A stretch of 16,600 nt of DNA, from positions 1 to 16,600 of the forward strand of contig JAUXEQ010000010.1 of the NCBI GenBank assembly GCA_030620455.1. Reading direction: 5' to 3'. The stretch comes from a bacterium. Its GTDB lineage: Bacteria > UBP14 > UBA6098 > B30-G16. Position numbers and translations under genes: made by a program. Positions 8,804-14,025 of this stretch are shown one piece after another. The notes beneath the pieces were generated by a model. It saw nothing but the letters and a program-made list of their open reading frames with translations, did not search any database and had not been told where the DNA came from. Each line of letters begins with the position of its first letter. The first letter of the stretch is position 1.

Positions 8804-8849
8804 TGCTCCTCCTGTGAGCTTCCACATTTATTGAGCTTTATATTTGGCT

Positions 8850-8873
8850 TTTAAAGGTGTGGTAACCTTTAAA
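8850..8873 (-). repeat. 9-bp perfect hairpin directly after the rplK stop
   Basis: TTTAAAGGT (8850-8858) and ACCTTTAAA (8865-8873) are perfect reverse complements around a six-base loop. The stem starts at the base following the rplK stop codon (8876-8874). No U-tract follows in the minus-strand transcript, so it is not a standard terminator. Its place between rplK and rplA suggests an mRNA processing, stability or translational-coupling element. Confidence 0.6.
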
Positions 8874-9305
8874 TTATTCCACGACATCAATGCCCATAGA
8901 CCTGGCGGTTCCCTCAACAATCTTTATTGCTTGAGCCATATCCTTAGTGTTAAGGTCGTTAAGTTTTTGTTGAGCAATACCTATTATTTTCTCTCTCTTA
9001 ACTTTAGCCACTTTCATTTTATTAGGTTCACCAGAACCTTTTTCAATTCCAACTAGTTTTCTTAGCAAATCAGAAGTAGGAGGTGTTTTGGTAATAAAAG
9101 TGAATGAACGATCTTTGTAATATGAAATAACAACAGGAATGATATATTCCCCCATTTTGGAAGTTTTCGCATTGAATTGCTTACAAAATTCTGGAATATT
9201 AATTCCAGTTGGACCAAGAGCAGGTCCTACAGGTGGCGCAGGTGTAGCTTTTCCAGCGGGAATTTGTAGTTTAATAACTCCCAAAGGTTTTTTAGTCTTT
9301 GCCAT
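8874..9305 (-). CDS. rplK: 50S ribosomal protein L11
   Basis: GTPase-associated-centre protein, needed for factor binding and, where RelA is present, for the stringent response. It has 143 residues, standard length. The N-terminal domain has the signature KLQIPAGKATPAPPVGPALG (residues 12-31) with the Pro-rich loop. The rRNA-binding C-terminal domain contains SFTFITKTPP, VGIEKGSGEP and the terminal IKIVEGTARSMGIDV. The start ATG 9305 has AGGAGAG four bases upstream. The gene is 115 bases downstream of nusG and 70 bases before rplA. The 115-base leader contains a short hairpin and AT-rich promoter-like sequence. Confidence 0.98.
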   Translation of the reverse strand: MAKTKKPLGVIKLQIPAGKATPAPPVGPALGPTGINIPEFCKQFNAKTSKMGEYIIPVVISYYKDRSFTFITKTPPTSDLLRKLVGIEKGSGEPNKMKVAKVKREKIIGIAQQKLNDLNTKDMAQAIKIVEGTARSMGIDVVE

Positions 9306-9396
9306 TATACTCTCCTATAAACAATCTTTCAATATTCAATTAAACAATATCTTTACAGTCATAACGTATATATAATATATTATCTATATTTTATAA

Positions 9397-9411
9397 TGAT
9401 GTTAACCATCA
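9397..9411 (-). repeat. Short hairpin after nusG, in the rplK leader
   Basis: The minus-strand RNA UGAUG-GUUAA-CAUCA forms a 5-bp stem nine bases after the nusG stop. The downstream sequence is AT-rich, with TATAGA about 18 bases after TTGATG. The same stretch could therefore be read as a weak internal promoter for rplK. The evidence does not decide between the two. Confidence 0.25.
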
Positions 9412-9420
9412 ATAACAAGT

Positions 9421-10026
9421 CTACTTTTTATCCTCCCTAATTTGTAGAAAATCCACATCAACAGGTGTTAATCTACCAAAAATAGAGACCATAACTCTAA
9501 CTTTACCTCGTTCTTTATTAACTTCACTAACCATACCAGCAAAATCTTTAAATGGACCATCAATAACTCTAACAGGATCGCCTTCGCAAAAAGGAATTTC
9601 AATTTTTTCAACCGCTACAGTTTTATCAGTTTTACGCATAATATTATCAACTTCTTCTTCAGATAGAGGAACCGGTTCGTCACCAACTGTAATAAAACCA
9701 GTAATCCCCGGAACACTTCTAATGAATCCTTCGGTCTCCTTCATCAGAACCATTCGAATAATCATATAACTGGGAAAAAATTTCTTAGCTACCGTTCTTC
9801 GTTTTCCACGACGCATCTCAACAACATCCTCAGTAGGAATAATCACCTCTACAATATAATGCTCTAGACCCTTAAGCTTAACAGTGTTCTCAATAAATCT
9901 CTTAACCTTCTCCTCCTGTCCGGACAAAGTATGGATAACAAACCACTTAGCATCCGGATTATCAATTTTATCTTCGTTCTCGGAGTTTTGATCTTCTAAT
10001 ATTTCTGTTTTATCTATCACAATCAT
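9421..10026 (-). CDS. nusG: Transcription termination/antitermination factor NusG
   Basis: NusG binds the RNA polymerase clamp through its NGN domain and couples polymerase to Rho or the ribosome through its KOW domain. It has 201 residues. The NGN domain starts at about residue 27 (KWFVIHTLSGQE) and includes PTEDVVEMRRGKRRTVAKKFFPSYM and VPGITGFI. The KOW domain is at about 146-197 (GDPVRVIDGPFKDFAGMV...VSIFGRLTPVDVDFLQI). A 26-residue acidic extension (rich in E and D) precedes the NGN core. The only purine-rich ribosome-binding candidate, AAAGG, is about 17 bases before ATG 10026, which is unusually far. A terminator-like hairpin ends 23 bases before the start codon. The identification is certain. 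The exact start is slightly less so. Confidence 0.96.
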   Translation of the reverse strand: MIVIDKTEILEDQNSENEDKIDNPDAKWFVIHTLSGQEEKVKRFIENTVKLKGLEHYIVEVIIPTEDVVEMRRGKRRTVAKKFFPSYMIIRMVLMKETEGFIRSVPGITGFITVGDEPVPLSEEEVDNIMRKTDKTVAVEKIEIPFCEGDPVRVIDGPFKDFAGMVSEVNKERGKVRVMVSIFGRLTPVDVDFLQIREDKK

Positions 10027-10049
10027 TTACACTTGTTTAATTACCTTTC

Positions 10050-10076
10050 AAAAAAATATTTCCGTGTTATACGGAA
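10050..10076 (-). terminator. Terminator-like attenuator in the nusG leader
   Basis: In the minus-strand RNA UUCCGU (10076-10071) pairs perfectly with ACGGAA (10065-10060) around a five-base loop. Three bases later a run of seven U (10056-10050) follows. This is the shape of an intrinsic terminator. It lies between secE and nusG with only 23 bases left before the nusG start, so it can act only as a leaky attenuator or mark the secE transcript end. Confidence 0.45.
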
Positions 10077-10102
10077 TAAATAAAAATTCCCAAATTATGC
10101 TT

Positions 10103-10127
10103 ATTATAAATCAATCGAAAAAGTCAA
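10103..10127 (-). promoter_or_regulatory. Possible internal promoter for nusG
   Basis: A consensus -10 hexamer TATAAT (10108-10103) lies in the secE-nusG gap. TTGACT (10127-10122) lies upstream, but with a spacer of only 13 bases, shorter than the normal 16-18. A transcript starting near 10096 would carry the downstream terminator-like hairpin in its leader. Confidence 0.25.
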
Positions 10128-10158
10128 ACAGAATTTGAACAATCTTTAGAGTAATTTC

Positions 10159-10341
10159 TCACGGTAATATTTTTCCAATAACATAACCGAAAATCCAATC
10201 GACCAAACCGACATAGAACGCTAATATTAATGTCCCAGTTATAACGGCGACTGTTAGTTCAATCAGTTCATTACGCGATGGCCATCGAACCTTCTTAAAT
10301 TCAAGCCAGGATTCGTATATAAACTGTTTGATCTTTTTCAC
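10159..10341 (-). CDS. secE: Preprotein translocase subunit SecE
   Basis: Small clamp subunit of the SecYEG protein-conducting channel in the inner membrane. It has 60 residues, the single-spanning short form found in most bacteria outside the enterics. The N-terminal amphipathic part contains the family signature ESWLEFKKVRWPSRNEL (10-26). One membrane helix follows at about 28-54 (LTVAVITGTLILAFYVGLVDWIFGYV). The start codon is GTG 10341. AAGGAG lies five bases upstream, and the overlapping ATG just before it runs straight into a stop (ATG TGA). The gene is preceded by tRNA-Trp and followed by nusG, the classical arrangement. No rpmG lies between tRNA-Trp and secE. Confidence 0.95.
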   Translation of the reverse strand: MKKIKQFIYESWLEFKKVRWPSRNELIELTVAVITGTLILAFYVGLVDWIFGYVIGKILP

Positions 10342-10370
10342 ATGTTCTCCTTTTATATTTCAAAACAACA

Positions 10371-10398
10371 AGTATAGAATTCTAATTATGTAATTCAA
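10371..10398 (-). promoter_or_regulatory. Candidate secE promoter
   Basis: TTGAAT (10398-10393) and TATACT (10376-10371) are separated by 16 bases on the minus strand. Transcription would start near 10364, leaving about 22 bases of leader that include AAGGAG. It would allow secE expression independent of the tRNA-Trp promoter. Confidence 0.4.
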
Positions 10399-10412
10399 AC
10401 GTTAAAAATATT

Positions 10413-10429
10413 AGTTACAAAATGTAACT
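10413..10429. repeat. 7-bp inverted repeat upstream of the secE promoter
   Basis: AGTTACA (10413-10419) and TGTAACT (10423-10429) are perfect reverse complements with a three-base spacer. The palindrome lies just upstream of the candidate secE -35 box and downstream of tRNA-Trp. It could be a protein-binding operator or a small RNA hairpin. Nothing in the sequence decides which. Confidence 0.4.
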
Positions 10430-10442
10430 TTACCAAAACAAA

Positions 10443-10489
10443 AAATCCCCTCCTCGGCAAAACCGATAAAACCAGGCCCGGAGGGAATT
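10443..10489 (-). terminator. Terminator-like hairpin that uses the tRNA-Trp T-arm strand
   Basis: In the minus-strand RNA AAUUCCCUCC (10489-10480) can pair with GGAGGGGAUU (10453-10444) over 10 bp with one U-G wobble. UUUUGUUUU follows the downstream arm. A second small hairpin, UCGG-UUUUG-CCGA (10466-10454), fits inside the loop and abuts the stem. The upstream arm consists of the 3' part of the T-loop, the T-stem 3' strand and one acceptor base of tRNA-Trp. This fold and the tRNA cloverleaf are therefore mutually exclusive. Confidence 0.4.
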
Positions 10490-10545
10490 GAACCCCCAGC
10501 CCCCGGTTTTGGAGACCGGTGCTCTGCCAATTGAGCTACAGGCCT
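10473..10545 (-). tRNA. trnW: tRNA-Trp (anticodon CCA)
   Basis: A complete cloverleaf is present on the minus strand. The 7-bp acceptor AGGCCUG/CGGGCCU has one U-G pair. The D-stem is GCUC/GAGC. The anticodon stem CCGGU/ACCGG has loop CUCCAAA, giving anticodon CCA. The T-stem GGGGG/CCCUC has loop UUCAAUU. The discriminator is G73 (10473) and the 3' CCA is not encoded. It heads the secE-nusG operon, its usual place. The tuf gene that commonly lies upstream is absent. Confidence 0.96.
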
Positions 10546-10557
10546 TTTAAACTATCC

Positions 10558-10586
10558 AATTAATTAATTGAGAATTAATCTGTCAA
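10558..10586 (-). promoter_or_regulatory. Candidate promoter of the tRNA-Trp/secE operon
   Basis: A consensus -35 TTGACA (10586-10581) is followed after 17 bases by TTAATT (10563-10558). Transcription would begin near 10551, a few bases before the mature tRNA-Trp 5' end at 10545. The 50 bases upstream are almost pure A/T with A- and T-tracts, like an UP element of a strong stable-RNA promoter. The -10 match is poor. Confidence 0.5.
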
Positions 10587-10737
10587 TAAATATTTATAAT
10601 TAATTTAAAATTTTTTTTATTTTTTCCTATATTTTTTTCCACAAATATATCATTTAAGAATATTATTCTGGTAAAATAAAAAAGGTGTTGACTCACTTAT
10701 TCTAATAAATTTTTTTTGTCTTGCGTTTGTGTTTATG

Positions 10738-10766
10738 TTGAGTTAATTCAGGAATTATGTGATATT
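10738..10766 (+). promoter_or_regulatory. Possible promoter of the tRNA-Ala/tRNA-Ile pair
   Basis: TTGAGT (10738-10743) precedes a GATATT/TGATAT element at 10760-10766 with a 16-17 base spacer, placing a start a few bases before tRNA-Ala at 10779. A better -35 match, TTGACT (10688-10693), has no good -10 at the right distance. The rest of the divergent gap 10546-10778 is AT-rich and shows no gene. Confidence 0.3.
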
Positions 10767-10778
10767 TAAAAATACCAC

Positions 10779-10851
10779 GGGGGATTAGCTCAGCTGGGAG
10801 AGCACAAGCTTTGCAAGCTTGGGGTCACCGGTTCAAGCCCGGTATCCTCCA
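10779..10851 (+). tRNA. tRNA-Ala (anticodon UGC)
   Basis: A complete cloverleaf is present, with acceptor GGGGGAU/AUCCUCC containing the G3-U70 wobble that is the alanine identity element. The D-stem is GCUC/GAGC. The anticodon stem CAAGC/GCUUG has loop UUUGCAA, giving anticodon UGC. The T-arm has loop UUCAAGC. The discriminator is A73 and the 3' CCA is not encoded. It is followed after seven bases by tRNA-Ile. The pair is the one usually found in 16S-23S spacers, but no rRNA flanks it here. Confidence 0.96.
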
Positions 10852-10858
10852 TTTATTT

Positions 10859-10932
10859 GGCCCAGTAGCTCAGTTGGTTAGAGCGCATGCCTGATAAGCA
10901 TGAGGTCGATAGTTCGATTCTATCCTGGGCCA
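10859..10932 (+). tRNA. tRNA-Ile (anticodon GAU)
   Basis: A complete cloverleaf is present, with acceptor GGCCCAG/CUGGGCC, D-arm GCUCAGUUGGUUAGAGC, and anticodon stem CAUGC/GCAUG with loop CUGAUAA (anticodon GAU). The T-arm has loop UUCGAUU. The discriminator is A73 (10932) and CCA is not encoded. Six T follow immediately, so transcription may end right after the gene. It is almost certainly co-transcribed with tRNA-Ala seven bases upstream. Confidence 0.96.
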
Positions 10933-11025
10933 TTTTTTAATTCTTAGATCTATATTTATAGATTAAATACGAAACCATAGTCCTTATTGCCAATTAAACT
11001 TATATTAAATGCAGAATTGAGAGGA

Positions 11026-11050
11026 ACATTCTATGTATTTAATAGAATGT
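11026..11050 (+). repeat. 9-bp perfect inverted repeat in the manC upstream region
   Basis: ACATTCTAT (11026-11034) and ATAGAATGT (11042-11050) are perfect reverse complements with a seven-base spacer. The repeat overlaps a ten-codon frame (ATG 11033, MYLIECQYLK) that has AGAGG eight bases upstream, so in RNA the hairpin would hide that start codon. It may be an operator or a leader element. Its function is unknown. Confidence 0.4.
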
Positions 11051-11269
11051 CAGTATTTGAAGTGATAACAGTATCATCATAGCCTTAATATCTGAAATTC
11101 TCGATTGTGAATTGAAGTAAAATTATCCTGAACTTCTCGACTTCGAAAAAAGAATTATCTGAGTGAAAAATATCAAACAGAAATTTATTCTCATTATTCA
11201 AACAATATCACAATCAAAAGGAAATCCCAGAGATTCTTATACAAATTGCGACAACACTAATATCCCAGC

Positions 11270-11298
11270 TTGACATAAAACTACATTAACTATAGCTT
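11270..11298 (+). promoter_or_regulatory. Candidate promoter of the manC gene cluster
   Basis: A consensus -35 TTGACA (11270-11275) is followed by TATAGC with a 15-base spacer or the overlapping TAGCTT with a 17-base spacer. Transcription would start near 11303 and give a leader of about 20 bases ending in GGAGG before ATG 11322. Confidence 0.4.
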
Positions 11299-11321
11299 AG
11301 GATTAGAAAAATGGAGGAATA

Positions 11322-12410
11322 ATGAAAGAATTCGTGATCGTGCTTGCAGGTGGTAAAGGCGAAAGATTCTGGCCAGTTAGTAGATCTCGTAAGCCCAAGC
11401 AGTTGCTAAGACTGCTTTCAAATAATACAATGTTAATAGAAACAATTAATCGAACTTTGGATATAGTTCCGATCGAACACACATTTATAGTAACAGGACC
11501 AGAACTGGCAGAGTTAATATCCGAGACACATCCCGAAATACCAAAAGAGAACTTCATAACTGAGCCGCAAGGTAAAAATACAGCACCAGCAATTGGGCTT
11601 GCAGCAGCTGAAATCATTGCACGATATGGTGACGGTATCATGTATGTTTTAGCGTCGGACCATTATATCGAACCTAAAAGTGCGTTTCAATCAGTACTCA
11701 TATCTGCAAGGGATGCCGTCTTGAAAACTGATAGACTTATTTTAATGGGTATTGAACCTTCTAGAGCAGAAACTGCTTATGGATATATTCATGCAGGAAA
11801 AAAAATATTAGAACTGAGTGATTCTGACTGTTATGAAGTTAGCTCTTTCAAAGAAAAACCAAATAGAGTAAAAGCTCAAGAGTTCTATCTTTCGGGAGAA
11901 TATCTCTGGAATAGCGGAAATTTCATCATGCGTGCAGGAAAAATTCTTGAAGAAGCAAATATATATCTCCCAGATTTTGCTCAAGCCTTATATAAATATA
12001 TTGAGGAATTCGATAAGCCCAACTCTAACAAGATTATCGAGGAAGCATTCGAAACTATTCCATCAATAAGCATCGATTTTGCTATATTAGAGAAAACTCG
12101 AAATGTCGGGGTAATCTGGAGTCGTTTCAAATGGGATGATGTGGGTAGTTGGAGTGCAATGGAGAGAGTGCTATGCTCAGATAATCATAATAACATTCAA
12201 ATTGGAAAAGGTGAGTTTCTTCTTGAGGACACGTATGAAACCACAATTCTAAATGATTTAGATGGGTTGATTGTAACTTATGGGATTTCGGATATGGTTA
12301 TTGTACGAATGAATGATGTGGTATTAGTTATGAATAAAACAAGAATTCAACAGATACGGGATTTAATAGATATTCTTAAATCGGATGTTAAATATAATAA
12401 ATATCTATAG
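11322..12410 (+). CDS. manC: Mannose-1-phosphate guanylyltransferase
   Basis: The enzyme makes GDP-mannose from mannose-1-phosphate and GTP, the precursor for mannose- and fucose-containing surface polysaccharides. The product has 362 residues. The nucleotidyltransferase signature VLAGGKGERFWPVSRSRKPK is at 7-26. EPQGKNTAPAIG (81-92) and SDH (112-114, metal site) follow, then YGYI, FKEKP (176-180), WNSGNF (196-201), SIDFAILEK (250-258) and WDDVGSW (271-277). A short left-handed beta-helix-like tail completes it. It is the single-function form, without the phosphomannose-isomerase domain of the 480-residue type II enzymes. The Shine-Dalgarno GGAGG lies four bases before the ATG. The stop is followed after eight bases by the SPOR lipoprotein gene, so they are probably co-transcribed. 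Related enzymes using other sugar-1-phosphates are possible but less likely. Confidence 0.92.
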   Translation: MKEFVIVLAGGKGERFWPVSRSRKPKQLLRLLSNNTMLIETINRTLDIVPIEHTFIVTGPELAELISETHPEIPKENFITEPQGKNTAPAIGLAAAEIIARYGDGIMYVLASDHYIEPKSAFQSVLISARDAVLKTDRLILMGIEPSRAETAYGYIHAGKKILELSDSDCYEVSSFKEKPNRVKAQEFYLSGEYLWNSGNFIMRAGKILEEANIYLPDFAQALYKYIEEFDKPNSNKIIEEAFETIPSISIDFAILEKTRNVGVIWSRFKWDDVGSWSAMERVLCSDNHNNIQIGKGEFLLEDTYETTILNDLDGLIVTYGISDMVIVRMNDVVLVMNKTRIQQIRDLIDILKSDVKYNKYL

Positions 12411-12418
12411 GATTAAAC

Positions 12419-12910
12419 ATGAACAAGAAAATCTTAATTCTTTTATTAATAGTTACACTAATAATTTTTATTCCAGGTTGTACTGCTTCACAGCAAAACA
12501 GAATAGACGTCAATAAAACCAGATATACGATGCCTATTGCTGAAAAAGAAATGCCAGAATCTGCCGTAGAACCTAAATCTCCACCCAAAAAGAACAAAAA
12601 TAAAGATTCATATTCAGAAATCCTCGAGCATGAGGTAATAAGACAACCTTCAGGTGAAAAGGAAACATGGGGGTTTAGAGTACAAATATTTTCGTCATTT
12701 GAAAAGGATGAAGCCGAGAGAATCGCCGAAAACGCTCGAAACAAACTCAATGAAAAAGTTTATGTTGAATTCGATCCACCTTATTATAAAGTAAGAATCG
12801 GAAATATTATTGATAGTGAAGAAGCCGAGGCATTGAAAACAGAAATTAGAAGCTATGGATATTCAGAATCCTTGGTGGTTAGAACCAGAATTATAATGAA
12901 AGATGAGTAA
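12419..12910 (+). CDS. SPOR-domain lipoprotein
   Basis: Predicted periplasmic, membrane-anchored protein of 163 residues. Residues 1-20 form a lipoprotein signal (MNKKILILLLI..., hydrophobic core, lipobox IPGC) with C21 as the lipidation site. A charged, Pro/Lys-rich linker spans about 30-75. The C-terminal part (about 84-158) matches the SPOR fold, with GFRVQIFSSFEKDEAERIA, then YYKVRIGNI and a second EAEALKTEIRSYGYSESLVV unit. SPOR domains bind denuded septal peptidoglycan, so a cell-division or wall-remodelling role is inferred. It begins eight bases after manC, with AGGA overlapping the manC stop region as its ribosome binding site. The specific name (such as DedD or RlpA) cannot be assigned. 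Confidence 0.85.
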   Translation: MNKKILILLLIVTLIIFIPGCTASQQNRIDVNKTRYTMPIAEKEMPESAVEPKSPPKKNKNKDSYSEILEHEVIRQPSGEKETWGFRVQIFSSFEKDEAERIAENARNKLNEKVYVEFDPPYYKVRIGNIIDSEEAEALKTEIRSYGYSESLVVRTRIIMKDE

Positions 12911-12938
12911 TTTTTCATAGATATTTATAGGAGAGTTT

Positions 12939-13481
12939 ATGGAACTTCAAATAAACAAAGCGAAAGTTCGAATTGTTCTTGGAGATATTACAGAGCAAGA
13001 TGTCGATGCAATTGCCATATCCGCCAATGATAGACTTTGGATGGGTGGACGAATAGCAGAGACAATAAGAAAAAAAGGTGGGGATGAAATCGAGACAGAA
13101 GCAATGAAGCAAGGACCAAAACAAATTGGGGATGTAGCGGTTACATCTGCCGGACAACTTCCCTTTGATAAAATTCTTCACGTAGTAATTATGGGACAGG
13201 AATTAAAATGTACAAAAGAATCAATTGCACTAGCAACAAAAAATCTTCTTAGTAAGGCTGAAGAAATTAATATCGAATCGATAGCAATACCAGCATTTGG
13301 AACCGGAGTTGGCAAATTTCCCGCTCATGATGCGGCACATACGATGGTGGAAAGCATAATTGATTTTCTCCTCGATTCGAAAAAGATTATGGAAGTGAAA
13401 ATCGTGCTTAGAAATGAAGGATTATATAAAACTTACCTCGCAGAATTCGAAAAAAGATTTTCTAAACACAGAAATCAGTGA
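12939..13481 (+). CDS. Macro-domain protein (divergent ADP-ribose-binding type)
   Basis: The 180-residue product is a single macro domain with a short basic tail. Macro domains bind ADP-ribose or O-acetyl-ADP-ribose, and many remove ADP-ribose from proteins or nucleic acids. Family features are VLGDITEQDVDAI (13-25), SAN (28-30), a glycine loop LWMGGRIAETI (33-43), DVAVTSAGQLP (65-75) and the second phosphate loop AFGTGVGKFP (119-128). In the first loop Arg38 stands where the usual GGGV glycine is, and the first Asn of the common NAAN motif is Ile27. Binding or catalysis may therefore differ from the family. The start has AGGAGAG three bases before ATG 12939. It lies 28 bases after the SPOR gene and 56 before trmO. 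The substrate is unknown. Confidence 0.85.
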   Translation: MELQINKAKVRIVLGDITEQDVDAIAISANDRLWMGGRIAETIRKKGGDEIETEAMKQGPKQIGDVAVTSAGQLPFDKILHVVIMGQELKCTKESIALATKNLLSKAEEINIESIAIPAFGTGVGKFPAHDAAHTMVESIIDFLLDSKKIMEVKIVLRNEGLYKTYLAEFEKRFSKHRNQ

Positions 13482-13537
13482 CTTTTTATTCTACTTTTTA
13501 ACATAGACTGTTTTGATTTTCAAATAGGAATTAGTAT

Positions 13538-14020
13538 ATGGAAAAAATTATTCTCAGTCCTATTGGTATAATTCATACACCTTTTAAAGACCCCAAAGGG
13601 ATACCTATACAACCAAAAAGTGGAAAAGGGGTCAAAGCAACTGTGGAAGTTTTTCCTGAATACATTGAAGGACTTGTAGACCTCGATGGATTCTCACACT
13701 TGATACTCTTATTTCATTTTCACCTTTCAAAAGGATATTCCTTAAAAGTTAAGCCTTTTGTAGATGATGTGCAGCGTGGTGTATTCGCCACACGAGCACC
13801 CAGGAGACCAAACGGGATCGGTTTGTCTGTTGTTAAAAACATTAAAATTGAGAAAAACATAATCTATATTGAGAATATCGATATCGTAGATGGCACACCT
13901 CTTTTAGATATCAAACCTTATATTCCAGAATTCAATGCAGTAGAAAAGATAAGAGTCGGATGGTTGAGCAATAAACTGAGTTTTGCAGAAACGAAACTAT
14001 CCGATGAACGCTTCCTGTAA
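13538..14020 (+). CDS. trmO: TrmO-type tRNA m6t6A37 methyltransferase (TsaA family)
   Basis: TrmO proteins use S-adenosylmethionine to methylate threonylcarbamoyl-adenosine at position 37 of ACY-decoding tRNA-Thr. The 160-residue product matches the beta-barrel TsaA/YaeB core: SPIGIIHTPF (7-16), GVKATVEVFPEY, LDGFSHLILLFHFH (49-62), the strongest signature GVFATRAPRRPNGIGLSVV (81-99) and DGTPLLDIKPYIP (118-130). It lacks the C-terminal extension of the roughly 235-residue enterobacterial enzyme. Short forms are common in archaea and many bacteria, and the exact substrate has been tested in few of them. AGGA lies about eight bases before the ATG. It is the last gene of the manC run. Its stop is five bases from the stop of the convergent creatininase gene. 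Confidence 0.85.
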   Translation: MEKIILSPIGIIHTPFKDPKGIPIQPKSGKGVKATVEVFPEYIEGLVDLDGFSHLILLFHFHLSKGYSLKVKPFVDDVQRGVFATRAPRRPNGIGLSVVKNIKIEKNIIYIENIDIVDGTPLLDIKPYIPEFNAVEKIRVGWLSNKLSFAETKLSDERFL

Positions 14021-14025
14021 GCAGA

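Larger units (their letters stand above)
10933..11321. other. Gene-free stretch between tRNA-Ile and manC
   Basis: These 389 bases contain no convincing gene and no rRNA. They hold a T6 run (10933-10938), an AT-rich 7-bp inverted repeat ATCTATA/TATAGAT (10948-10963), a 9-bp inverted repeat at 11026-11050, and a promoter-like TTGACA at 11270. The longest forward frame near the end (GTG 11163, about 37 codons) has no ribosome binding site and no recognisable sequence, so it is not called. Confidence 0.7.

Noticed and set aside
8804..8827. Longer start for rplA at ATG 8827
   Set aside because: The extra codons overlap the AGGAGGAG ribosome binding site for ATG 8803, and the extension is not part of the L1 family.
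11163..11273. A 37-codon frame starting at GTG before manC
   Set aside because: It has no Shine-Dalgarno and low-complexity composition, it ends just before the candidate promoter, and nothing supports translation.
10933..11321. Possible rRNA or rRNA remnant next to the tRNA-Ala/Ile pair
   Set aside because: I looked for 16S and 23S end sequences because of the spacer-type tRNAs. The region is AT-rich and has no rRNA-like segment.
11303..11641. A 112-codon minus-strand frame opposite manC
   Set aside because: It is the shadow of the nucleotidyltransferase signature region. manC has a clear ribosome binding site and family motifs in the opposite frame.
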